Assembly: GCA_003290165.1 (NCBI GenBank)
Contig: QNQO01000815.1
Coordinates: forward strand, 248,001 to 312,000
Length of the DNA: 64,000 nucleotides
Direction: 5' to 3'
Source: Berberis thunbergii
Lineage: Eukaryota; Streptophyta; Magnoliopsida; Ranunculales; Berberidaceae
Shown here: in pieces, positions 33,430 through 45,600 of the stretch
How positions within the stretch are numbered: position 1 is the first letter of the stretch
Layout of the letters: each line of letters opens with the position of its first letter
Position numbers and translations under genes: made by a program
Notes under the pieces: model-generated
What the model was told of the DNA's origin: nothing
Seen by the model: the letters and a program-made list of their open reading frames with translations, nothing else
Databases searched by the model: none

Positions 33430-35386
33430 ATGGGTTTGTTGGATTTGGTGTTTGAAAAAGATGGTAGGAGGTTCATCAAACGCAAAGATAGTGATGCAGG
33501 AGCTACAGGTTGGTTTGGCTTTACATCTTTGTTTTAATGAGGTAAAGGTGCATTTATTTGGTTTATGTTTTGATTTGTTGATACTGATTGTGTCTAATAA
33601 TATGGAAGAAAAAATGCTTCAATTTGTTCAAAATATTAGCTCATTTTGTGGTATGTATGTATGTTTGTCTTTCTTTTTCAATGCATCTCCAATGGTTTGG
33701 TTTGCAATGTTAGTGATTTGCTCATAAACATTTTCTTTCCCTTCAACATACCAGGCCAAGCATTGGAGGAAATCCTTGGTTTTCTCTTCAATGAGCTTAG
33801 AACGTCAGAAGGAGCTAAGCGTCAGCAACAACGATTCTGTGGACCGACTGTGGCAATGATATTCAATTTCATGGTTTCTGTGGGGATAATCCTTGCAAAC
33901 AAGTTGGTAATCATACTTCTTCTTCAACATTTTCAATAAGTTACTTTGTCTTATAAGTTTGATTCACTACCATTCCATGTATTGAATTGCTTTACAGGTG
34001 ATGGGAAGGAAGGTTGGGTTTAATTTTCCAATTTTTCTCACATTGATCCATTACACCTCTGCTTGGATTCTACTCGCCATCTTCAAGGCATTGTCATTGC
34101 TTCCTGTCTCTCCTCCTTCCAAGTCCACGCCTTTCTCTTCTCTCTTCGCTTTAGGCACTGTCATGGCTTTCTCTACTGGCCTTGCTAACATTAGCTTAAA
34201 GCACAATAGGTAAGATAGTTTTTCTTTGATATGGTAGTAGTAGTAGTAGTAGTATGACAACAAAACTTTTTAGCCCAGCCCCCACATAATTCACTTCTAG
34301 TTATTATCTTCGACAGTGTCGGGTTCTATCAGATGGCTAAGATAGCTGTCACTCCAACAATTGTTTTTGCAGAGTTCATTCTCTTCAGAAAAAAGGTTTC
34401 TTTTAAGAAGGTAAATGATGAACTCTCTCTACATTAGAGATTTTTAGGCCTAACAATAACATGAAACTTTTTTGCTTGAGCAATGCAGGTTATAGCTCTT
34501 GCCGTTGTATCTATAGGTGTGGCAGTGGCAACGGTCACTGATCTAGAATTCAATTTCTTCGGTGCTTGCATTGCATTAGCATGGATAGTCCCAAGTGCTA
34601 TCAACAAAATTCTCTGGTCTGATCTGCAACAAAAAGGCAATTGGACCTCTCTTGCGTATGTATAATCTATTAGCGATCATTTTTCTTTTTACTCAGTACT
34701 AGTCATGTTAATCTATAATCTAAGTGAAAATGAATACTGTGTGTAGGTTGATGTGGAAGACTACCCCCATAACTATTTTTTTCTTGGTAGCCTTAATACC
34801 ATGGCTGGATCCTCCAGGGATGTTTGCCTTCAACTGGGATTTCAATAGCACTTCAGCAATTATTATATCAGCTGTTCTTGGATTCCTTCTTCAGTGGTCT
34901 GGAGCTTTAGTTCTCGGGTAAGTATCCGTTCCTCTACCTCCAATTTATCAAATTTTTTTTCTACTACCAAGAAGTAACTAAGCTCGAAAGCTTTATATTA
35001 GGTTTCTGTAATCAACCTAGATGTCAAGTAGAAGGCCTCTATGTAGTTCAAATTGCCTGTTATGCTGACAGTTTTGTTATTGTTGTTATACTCCTTGCAG
35101 TGCAACATCGGCAACCTCACATGTAGTTTTAGGTCAATTCAAAACTTGTGTCCTGTTGCTTGGAGGTTACTGGATGTTCAATTCTGATCCAGGGATGATG
35201 AGTATAGGCGGCGCTTTTGTTGCTCTTGGTGGAATGTCAATCTATACCTCTCTTAACATAAAAGAGTCAAGGGACTCGGCAAATAAGCTGCCAAAGCAGA
35301 ACACATTTAGTTTAAAACCTAAAAGTGAAGTTGTAGACAATGCTGAAAAGCCAGATACAAAAACTAGTACCACAGAAAATGTCTGA
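33430..35386 (+). CDS. Nucleotide-sugar transporter (TPT/NST family)
   Basis: Seven exons: 33,430-33,508; 33,755-33,906; 33,998-34,209; 34,317-34,410; 34,489-34,655; 34,747-34,917; 35,101-35,386. They give a continuous 386-residue protein. A hydrophilic N-terminus (MGLLDLVFEKDGRRFIKRKD) precedes about nine or ten hydrophobic helices of the triose-phosphate/nucleotide-sugar transporter fold. Landmarks are RQQQRFCGPTVAMIFNF, VGFNFPIFLTLIHYTSAW, SVGFYQMAKIAVTPT, a lysine pair FRKKVSFKKV, SAINKILWSDLQQ and GATSATSHVVLGQFKTC. The polar lysine-rich C-tail would face the cytosol. The closest family I recall is the plant 'nucleotide-sugar uncharacterized transporter' group, probably in Golgi membranes. 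The substrate cannot be read from the sequence. A (TAG)n microsatellite lies in intron 3 (about 34,234-34,254). Confidence 0.88.
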
Positions 35387-35718
35387 CATAACATTTGTGT
35401 AGGTGTTTGGGTGAGATGGATAGCAATGCAGAGAATGAATGGATTCTCTCATTGATTTTTTACCAAATTCATTCCATTTTTTGCACTGAGAATGAAATTT
35501 GTATATAAATGAGACTGTTCGACGAACATTAAAAAGACTTGAACTTCATGTAATGAAACAAAATGGAGTACCCTTTCGCTCACCTCTACTTCTTTGATAT
35601 CTAACTATATAAATTTATCGCGTCAATGAATAATACAGGAACTGTATGTTCAAGAAATCTTGTTAAAAACGTCACGAAAATATGAATAGAGTAAAACACA
35701 AAGCATCTCATGAGGTTG
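35387..35718. other. Convergent 3' intergenic region
   Basis: Only 332 bases separate the stop codons of the plus-strand transporter and the minus-strand PADRE gene. Both 3' untranslated regions must lie here and may overlap. AATAAA-like signals include AATGAA and AATAAT (35,627-35,634). Confidence 0.5.
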
Positions 35719-36390
35719 TCAATCATCTTCAGCAAATCGAGCTGGTGATGCCTCACGAATTGCTATCAATGTTGGATTCCACATCACAACCTTTTTAGTC
35801 TTCTTCTTCTTCCTCCTTGGTGTCCCAGTGGATTGGCTTCCAACAGTGTTTGGGTGGCTAGGAGGCTTAGACAATATGGACTTCTGGGTAAAATTCTGTC
35901 TTGCAGCATTAACTTTGTGCGGAGAAGCAATGGAATGATCAGTTGAAAATTCACTCTTGCTTTGTTCTGAAACATTTCTACTAGACGTAGTAATCCTGGA
36001 CTTCGAATCAAAGGAGGAACTCATTGAGGAAGGGTCAGTAATGGGTTGTTGGATTCTACGTCGAAGCTTTTGGACTGTACGACGTGGAACAACATAGAAC
36101 CTCTCACCAGGCATCAGAATCTCATCAGGACGGACTAGTGAATCCCATGGTCTCATGAATACATCTGGTCTAGCGAGTAAGAATGATGGGTACTTCTCCA
36201 TGACTCTAGCTGCAGGAATTGGCATGTAGTAGCACTCCACGACGCCTCCTACATGAACAATCTTCACACGCGATGAACCTGCTACTGCTGCTGCTGTTGG
36301 AACAACAACGGCATTGGAAGACTTGTGAGAAGATGTTTGACAGGAGAATGGAGTGGAGAATTTACGGACATTGAGAAGCTTGTGAAGCAT
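35719..36390 (-). CDS. PADRE (DUF4228) domain protein
   Basis: An intronless 223-residue protein. After a serine-rich N-terminus (about 1-40), the PADRE/DUF4228 core spans about 40-110: SRVKIVHVGGVVECYYMPIP, AARVMEKYPSFLLARPDVFM, LVRPDEILMPGERFYVVPRR. A serine-rich linker and a basic patch (TPRRKKKKTKKVV, about 190-203) follow, possibly a nuclear signal. The family is plant-specific; members respond to pathogens and abiotic stress, and the molecular role is not established. The ATG chosen lies just upstream of the domain and is the first in the open frame. The gene converges on the sugar transporter to its left in map order. Confidence 0.9.
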   Translation of the reverse strand: MLHKLLNVRKFSTPFSCQTSSHKSSNAVVVPTAAAVAGSSRVKIVHVGGVVECYYMPIPAARVMEKYPSFLLARPDVFMRPWDSLVRPDEILMPGERFYVVPRRTVQKLRRRIQQPITDPSSMSSSFDSKSRITTSSRNVSEQSKSEFSTDHSIASPHKVNAARQNFTQKSILSKPPSHPNTVGSQSTGTPRRKKKKTKKVVMWNPTLIAIREASPARFAEDD

Positions 36391-38927
36391 ATTGTTTTTG
36401 CTAAGAAGGTTGTGGTGCCGTGGTGGTTATTACCGTTAAGAAGATCGGCCTACTTCCTGTTTATAAATCTTGATCAGTCGATTTCCTCAATGGATTAAAT
36501 AGTTAAAGCTATGAGATTTATCCAAACAAAAAATTTCTTTAGCTTTTTCTTGTCTTCCCTCCTGTGTGCCTCAAACCACAAAGGCCATAGAGGTATCGTC
36601 AGGGAAGATGACATCAAAGGGAATATATTGTAGGACTGTCGACACGGCTTCTAGCTTTTGGTTTGCATGAATTTTAAATCCATCTGAATAAATTATGCAT
36701 TTCAAATATGATCAGCGGAATGTAATGTTGTTAACACCTCTTACATTGTCCACCATTCATGTACTAATAGGTTCTTAAGAAAGTCGATACAAGTTAACAA
36801 CAAACGACATCTTAAATTCTAAGCACAACAGACTATCAAGCGGATTCTAATTCATAACTTACTCCATACCTAAACAATTTAGTGTTAGGAAATTCTACTA
36901 ATTAAGAGATTAAACTTCCAAGCATGCTAGAATGCACAAGCAGTGACACATCGCAGCAGAGAAACAGAAAAACTTCCTGAGAAGGTTTTCATATTGCAAC
37001 ATTATCAATTGATCCAAACTTGGAGACTAAAAAGTTTAACAAATATAATATAAAAATTACAAAAATGAAAACTACTGATCAAGAATCTGCCATTGAAAAC
37101 GAAGGGAAATATATTTATAAATCTGTCAGAAACACAAATATTGCAAATTAAGGAGGAAAAAAGGATTATGTCAAAAGAAGATTCAAAATCTATGGACTAT
37201 GTGTTGCTATAAAAAATCTAATAACATCTCAATGGAATTCTAAATTTCTAATCCTGAAAACCAACTTGCAATATACGAGAGACCCTGGGTAGCCTATTAA
37301 CCCTCTCAGTTTTGAAGTATTCCGAAATATGCAAAAACCTGCAAAATATGCCTACAGTTCTTCATACCAGTAAGGTTTTCGGTTAAACGAGTCTAAACAT
37401 GTTGATTTATGCAAAAATGAACAGACAATAGGATATAATAACTACTGTTATAATAATACGAGGTAAGTTATGCTTGGATTCCATGGGTTTGTCTCCCAAC
37501 CAAACGGACTTGGTAAGTGAATTTTGTATAAGGGTTGAAATCTGATCAACCACCAAACTGCAAGGAAAATTATTTTATTTATTTTTATGAAACTACAGTT
37601 TTAGCAAACGAGTGTCGATGCTCATACAAGCGTTAGAAACTTGAACAAATGAAGAGAAAAATATTACAAATTAAGAGGTAAAAAGTTTCTGATCAACAAT
37701 ATACTGATATAGAATATAGGGAAGAAAAAAAAAGGCTTCAACTGCATGGACTGTTGCATAATACGACATCTTATAACCACAATAATGTCTAATTCTCAAA
37801 CCAACTTCTGATTACTAGTAGAAACAATGCTATAATCCAAAGAATGGTATGTCTAATTCTCAAACCAACTTCTGATTACTAGTAGAAACAATGCTATAAT
37901 CCAAAGAATGGGTACTGCAAACCTATTAAGGCATTTAACCACTTCAGGTTAGCATAATCCCAGGTATGCAAGGCCTGCAAAATATGCCAACAGCTCTTCA
38001 CACTAGTAAGGTTGCACTGGAACAAGTTTATACATGTCAACTTCAAAAAATGAACAGCAGACTTCAATGGGATTGAAAGGGAACCATAATTATAGTAGAT
38101 GCTATGGGCTAGGATTATGCATGCATGAATACAGTAATACATTCTCACTTTTGATAAATGAATGCATCAAATTTGGGCTCCGACGCAGATGCCTTCAATG
38201 CCAGGATAAACGCTAGCAGGTGGCCAGTAAAGCTTGAGATTAAACAAAAGAGAAAGAGGTAAAATTACTTTTGACAAATGAATGCAGTGACTTTGGGCTC
38301 CGCAGATCCCTACAGTCAGTAATCAGTAGATGACAATGTACATGTAATCTGTCAGTACCGTAACTTCGTAACAAATGGAACACTAATTCTCATGCAGCAA
38401 ATTACAAGTCTAAATGTGTAATACAATATAAATTCTTACTATCAAAACATACTTTACAGGTAAGACAATGGTAAGAAAATGGAAAACCCCACCAGATTTA
38501 TCTTACCTTCCAATGTCCTCAAGACCCAAATGGAAAAATAGTTATGAAAGAAAGGAAAATTATCCTTTTTTTTTTTTCGCTTATAACATTCAACAGTAAT
38601 GTCAGAAGGTAAGAGAACTAAGAAAGAGAGTAACCACAAAACCAGCAGCAAGCAGGAAAAACCTGCACATACCTTCCCGAACATGTCAAATACCAGTCCT
38701 AGGTGGATTTTCATGTTCCCATCCCCAACAAGAACAATTAGAGACATTTCCCTCTGTTCTTCCAGCCATCTTGTAAATATTTACACTCTTAAATTAGGCG
38801 ACTGCTGTATGCTTTTTCAATTTTTTTTTTTTTTTTTCCATTTCTTCCACCTTTTGGGTCTTCCTCTAACTCCCAAAATCGACTTGTAATATTTTCTACT
38901 CAGAAATCCAAAAACAAAATTTTCTTT
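36391..38927. repeat. Intergenic region with diverged and exact duplications
   Basis: Sequence around 37,060-37,440 is repeated in diverged form at about 37,640-38,060. Shared blocks include TATGCAAxxCCTGCAAAATATGCC, CTTCAxACxAGTAAGGTT and CTAATxCTxAAACCAACTT. Inside the second copy is an exact 64-base tandem duplication (37,786-37,913). A further approximate pair, TTTGGGCTCCG, occurs at 38,172 and 38,292. No gene is supported; the right end includes the 3' flank of the GIP1-like gene. Confidence 0.6.
37786..37913. repeat. 64-base near-perfect tandem duplication
   Basis: Two adjacent copies beginning TGTCTAATTCTCAAACC and ending CCAAAGAATGG are essentially identical, with a period of 64. Near-identity implies a recent duplication or an assembly artefact. 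Confidence 0.9.
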
Positions 38928-39626
38928 TCAGTAATTGCCAGTCCAGTTCATCTGAGCACGTTGAGGCTGCTGATAAAGACCACCTGGAGGTCCAACCATT
39001 TCCACAGGTCCAGCCATGGTTTGAGACTGTTGCAGCAGTGGGTGAGGAGCTCCTGCTGCCACTGTTTGTGCAGGGTGATACATTCCAGCATAGGCACCAT
39101 GGCCAGCCTGGGTGGGAGCATATGTTACATGCTGTGCGTGAGGAGAGGGGTTGTAAAAAGAGTTTGGTTGCAGACCAGAGACTTCTCGACAAGGAGTAGG
39201 AATCCAAACCGTTGAACCTTCACTCTGGAAAAATAAGTTTACAGATATCTCATTTAGTTAAATGCAGCAGCAAAGATGATACTCAATTAAATGACATAGT
39301 TATGTCTGAATGAACAAAACCACACAACCACATTTTTTGTGAGAATATTTGTACTAATAAGTAATAAATATCATCTTTAACAAAAGCTCAACCTCTTTTG
39401 AAAGTCATGACGATTGCAACGGCAGTTCATAAAATACTTAAAAACTGAGAACTTTCCAACTTAAGAAATGGATATACACTAATTCAACCAGACCTACTTT
39501 GCAAGGCTTCTAATCAAATAAACAGAACTTGTGAAAGGATGGTCTCATCAAATAAACATCCCGACAAAGATATCAACCAATTCATATAATTTTTCTTGTT
39601 TATAAATAATAATAATAATAATAAAG

Positions 39627-39684
<58 letters not shown>

Positions 39685-42600
39685 TATGCACGATCTCAAT
39701 CCAAGGGATACGATGCTTTAGTCCCAGAAAGTGTAAGAACAATAAATAGATAAATAAATAAACAAAACCAAATATATGTAGTGATGCACACCACGAACAT
39801 AGGCTAGAATGACAGCATTTTCATTTTTTTTTTATTTTAGCCTTCATTGATACTCGGTGAAAACTTCTTTATTGACAATTGAATGTGCCTCGTAGAGTTT
39901 CATATTGAAATGCGACGATGTTAACTCTGCAACCGCTAAGATATATATTATAGGAAAGCTTCCACAAAGGTGAGGCCACCACAAATAAATTTTGGTAGAA
40001 GATACACCTTATGTGGGAAGACGGTGAAGGCGACGAGGAAGACATCCTTGAGCTTGGATTAGACAAGGATATGTGGGAAGACCGCATTGCTTGGAGAACC
40101 AAAATACATGTAGCCGACCCCAAGAGTATCGGGAATGGGCTTTGATACACCTTATGGTAAAAAGGAAATACGTAAAGTGTGTTGGAATATTAAAGCAACT
40201 AAATTAGGCAACTAAATTAGGTCAATATAATCATTTCATGCAATAACATTCAAAAAGCTTATCAACCCACCCAACACCACCTGCTTATCAACACCGCGCC
40301 ACCATGCAACCCACCTGATAGCCTGAAATCCATCCAACGTCACCTCTCCCCCATTATCCAACCAAGAAATTAGTGACCTGCTCATTCTCCTCAACAGCGA
40401 TGAGATTTGTCTAGATCTGGCCCGAGCTTAACAATTCACCTTGCCATCATTTCACCCAACCATTGTTTTGCATCGTATCACCTGGCCTGAGCATCTTACT
40501 ACCATCACATCTCTATCCCAGAGAATCGGGTTCTTAGACCCTCCACTCGACATCCAAGTTACAGATCTGAGATCTAATGCACCCATCCTAGGACAGTCTC
40601 TAATTCTAATATACCTTTCTTAACAACATTGTTTTACCAATGGTTACAATTTAAGGCTGCAACAAAATGTTTTTTAATGTTGAATTCCACTAGTGCTTGG
40701 GGGCAAGTCAAATATTTAGATATAAGCACCACAATAAACACTAAAAACTACAAATCCTCCAAATTTTTAATCTTTGTCTTATGCTTCTATTTTTACATCA
40801 ATGTCATGGTTCAAGCTTCAATAAAGTTTGCCTAGGGTTGGTATCTGTTGACAGCTTAACCATGTTTCAATTGGATCATACTGGACCTGCATCCACCAAA
40901 TTGGAGGTAGATTTGGGTCCTGAGGATTGTATCCCAGGATCCAGACCTTTTTTTATATTAATGAATCACTTGGATATTCAGCATTCATATCACTATTAGC
41001 ATTGTAATGAGAACCCAGTTTAAAAGTAGTATAAAGTTTCAAAGACTTGTTGAAAGCATGTCAATTCGAAAGGAACACAAAGTTGTCGATCATGTTTTCT
41101 AATATTTCGTTTAAAATAAAATTTAAGACTACATAACCCTAGGAATTTTCTTAACCTCCTAAAGCACCGTGTCTAACACCTCATATCCATGCCTGATGCC
41201 AACATACATTTCACAACAGTTAATGCTAAATAAGAATCATGCCTCGCAAATATAATACAGAGAAACAGTAATTGAAAGCGAGAGAGGGAGAGAGAGAGTT
41301 CAGGGAAAAAACCTGCTGTCCACTGATGTAAACATTGTTTTCTTTGAATTGTGATGCCGAAAGGTCCTCATTGCCAGTTGAGTTGCCAATAGATGCGGCT
41401 GGATTAGGACTATAGCCAGTGGGAGAGGAGTTATATTGTGGATACCCAGTGGGTGTCCCAACATGGGTAGAGTTGCTTGTGTTAGTTCCAGGTTTGTAAG
41501 GGTATTTGACGCCTGATGAAGCTGCTGCTGCAGGAGGTTGATAAACATTGCCAGGATTTTGTTGGGGAAATGCAGTATTGCTTAAGAAAGGGTGGAACGT
41601 AGGAAGACTGTAGAACGGGGGGATGTATTGGCTAAATGGCGGCATGTAATTAGGATGATAAGGAGGAAAATTAACTCCAGAGGGTTGTCTGAAAAAAGTA
41701 ACTGTAGGCTGGGTGACAGCAAGAGAGTTTTGCATGACTCCTGCTGCCTGAGTCACAAGGGGAGTCGGACCAGCCGTAGAGAGAACTAAGGAATTTCCAC
41801 TCTGTTATCACAAGTACGTACACGTGAGCATCAGAAGTTAAAAATGGATGCAGAAAATAGAAAGAGCTTTTGCATAATATTAGAACCAGTCATAATGGCA
41901 GAAGCAAACCTCTTGAGAAGGCTGGCCAGATTGTGGAGATGAGGCAGCAACATTTCCATTATACTTAGAAACAGCTCCGGGCGCAAGAAAAGGAGAGAAG
42001 CGACCATCACCATCAGTACTAGGTCGAAAAAGTTGAGTATAATAGCTTGATGGGTCATATTGTGGGACCTACATGACAATAACATTTGATTTCCGAATTT
42101 TAGATGCAATTAACAACAAAAGATGTGCAACGAGCATCAGTACTACAAACCAGCCCGACCAACAGCTATAAGAATAAGAAAATGCAAATAATCTAAGTGA
42201 TCAACTTGTGCTTATGACTTAAATAAATAAGCTAACAAACAAGTAACAATATCAGTATAATCATCAACACAATTATTGATTTTACATGTTTATTATATAT
42301 TATCCTTATCGATAATAATTGCATCAAGAGTAGTGTTGGTAATGCTGTTTTACCATAACTAAATCAATAAATAACAGCGGTGGTGGCAATGCTAACAATA
42401 TAGTAACTTGCATATAATTGCAATAAGCAGATACACAACCAAAAAACTCAAAATTTGACATTTACTGCTAAGTGCAGAATCATGACAGCAATTAGAAGCA
42501 TCATGATTGTATAACATCCAAAGTTGGAGAAATAAAGTCTTACAACAAAGCTTGGAAGGCGAGACACATCGCGCGCCTGAGGTTCAGAACTATCAAATGG

Positions 42601-45600
42601 TGCAAACTGTGTTCCCAAAACAGTTGGCATCAGACCAAAGTTATAGTTCGGTGTAGTATGTACTATTGAATATTGGGAAGCCCCTTGAGGAAGTACAGCC
42701 TCTGACTTGTTAGATTGATCAAATTCCGGCACTGCACCAGATGGAACATCCGCTTCTACAGGTGATAGATTTTTTGCTACATTCACAGGTGATTGTGGGT
42801 TATCAGGATAATCCCCCTCCCGAGCATTTGGAGGCGTATTCTGATTGCTGCATCCATTTTAAAATTAAACTATGATCAAAACATGTGGGGAGAAAAAGGT
42901 AAAGAATATAGAAATTCGCAGAAATGAATAGTATATCAGTATGCACAGCAATATAAAGGGAATCCAGAGTTGTTGCTCATATACTTCTTTTGTCAACAGC
43001 CTATAAACTCATTATGGAGAAGTATGTTAATGTGTCACTTCTACATCTACCTAGAAGACAATCAACTGATCCATAAGAATCTCATCAATGATGTACTGTT
43101 GGACTCCTTGACAGAATTCAATTTAATATATATTAAAGAATCTATGTATGTTGCAATTCAGAACATCATATTAAATGTGCAAACAAATGGGTCATTTTCC
43201 TAATGAACTTAAACATTACAAAATATAATATCTCAATTGAAATCCTAAAAGTGAGAATAAGTGAAATAAATGGGGACGGGGATGAACAGTCATTTTAATC
43301 CATACATACCTTGAGGGAGGCTCTTCAGAAGTTTCATCAACCCCCTGAGAGGATTCAGACAGGGGTGTTGGGCACTTGTCAGTCTCAGGTTCATTTACAT
43401 AGCTTGTTTTAACTCCAAAATCAGCATCAAAGCTTCCAAAGCTTAACCGAGTTCTTTCAGATTCAGAAACTTGAAGATGGTTTGGAATTATGACATGCTG
43501 ACTGTGTGACAACTGCAACTCTTCTAGCTTATGCTGCAGATTTGATTTTGATTCCTCAGAAACAGAGGAATCAAACTTAGGTAGTGAACCGACACCTGCT
43601 TCAATTATGATAGCACCCATTTCTGATGTTACAGTTGTTCCGGAAGCTGGGGTAGAACTTTGGTTTGTTGGCTTTGGTTTCCACTCCTTACTGGGGCCTA
43701 CTGCCGAAAAAAGAAAATGGAATCTCTACCGTTAACTCAAAATTGATGATATTAATCAGATATGGTTCTAATAAACTTGAACCGTTCCACTCACAATCGT
43801 GTAAATGACCAACGCACAATAACTTATTTAAATAGGAGAAAAAACCAAAACAAAAAGTATGGCTTTTTAAGTGTGCACCACATAATGTCAGATAAAATAT
43901 ACCAAACTCAAAAAAACCACCAGGGATATAATTGAATTTAAGTTTAAACAATTATGCCTCGAAGACATTTCTTAGTTCAGTAGAAAGAACCACTTCTCAG
44001 AAAAAGAAAAAAAGGAATCAAGAGTGACCTTAATCTAAGAGATTGAATAACCAGACCAGACACTGAGAACAAAAAGTAAATACTCACACGCACAAGTAGT
44101 TTGCCAAGGATGACTCTGTTAGCAAGGGAAGAGGATGGGAAGACTCTCAAAGAAGAGCTTGAGGCATGACTTTAGACTGCAGACGTATCAAAACTCTCAG
44201 TATTGGAAATCTCTTGGAACTAGGAAGTTCATATATACATTTCATGTGGTCCCTAATACTTTTAAAGTTTCTAGTCACAGAATATTTATACAATATTTTC
44301 CGTGAGTAATGACTTAGGGTCTATTTGATTGCATGGAAAATTGTTTTCCAGGTACAGTGCTATTTCCAGTATTTGATTGGTCATGTAAGTAGGAAAACAG
44401 TTTTCAGGGTCCACTTGTTTTTCTTTCACTTTTACAGATTTATTTTCTGACTCCCCCCAAGAAAACTATTTTTCCAGGTAAGCATGAGAAATTAAAACAA
44501 GTTGTTAGAAAAAAAAAAAAAACCTCAACTCATAATAAACAACAAAAACAGATAAAATATACGACTAAGTTTATAACAGTCGTAGCACTAATAAACCCAT
44601 AACACAAATCTATCACGGCGAAATTACCATTATACCTAAAAATATGAAAAAACCAATAACACCCTACAGCCCGATTTAAATAATTAAAAAATAAACAATG
44701 CATCTTAACTATGAAATAGATTTTTATAGTACCATTAGAAAGCTATGATGAAGTTTTACAACTCATCGTAGCTTAATATCAGTATACTTCTTTAATTTCA
44801 AAACTACCCTTCAATAACGAATTGCTTAAAGTTTTCTAGTTTTTCAATATTTTGATGAAAATCCATTAATACCCATAGCTAAGATTAAAGCCTATAATAA
44901 TTACATTTGGAAAAAAAAAATTCTTCAAAAGGTATGATTTATTTCTTGTTTTTTGTCTAAGATAAGTTTTTTATAGTATTTATAAAAAATTGTATTCATT
45001 TTTTTACTAGCATCAATGCATGAACAAATACAAGTAAAACAAATAATTTGAATTTTCTTTTGTGTAATCAACTTTTGTACAATAAATTTTGGGTTATTTG
45101 CATTTGCCTTTGCCCCCTTATAATACATGCCTTATTCAACTTTGCCCCTAATTATTATTCGTATTGCACTTTCACCCTAAGACTAGCAGTCAACATGTCT
45201 TCACCGTCTGTTTTTTAAGCAGATTACCAAAATACCCCTGAGAAATCTAAGATTGAGATTGAATCTTTCGTACCTCGAACATCTCATCTCGAGGAAAATC
45301 CTAAGACACAATTGAAATCCTATCTCGAGGAAAATCCAACAATTGATTTTTTTACCTTTCATCTTAAAAACTCATCTAGAGGAAAATCTAACGGTCCAAA
45401 TTTAATCGTTCACACATCTCAGGTAAATCTAAGGTCGAAATTTAATTGTGTGCACATCTCGAGGAAAATATAAAGATTTAGCACACATCTTGAGAGAAAA
45501 AAAAATCGGTTGATTTTGAACACATCTCGAGGAAATCTGACGTCCAACAAGCATCTCGAGGAAATTTTGAAGATTCAAATGTATTTATGCACACATCTCG

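Noticed and set aside
37894..38216. Overlapping short frames on both strands
   Set aside because: They fall in duplicated intergenic sequence and have no domain.
39548..39742. 64-codon minus-strand frame with a leucine run
   Set aside because: It is a translation of the AAT microsatellite.
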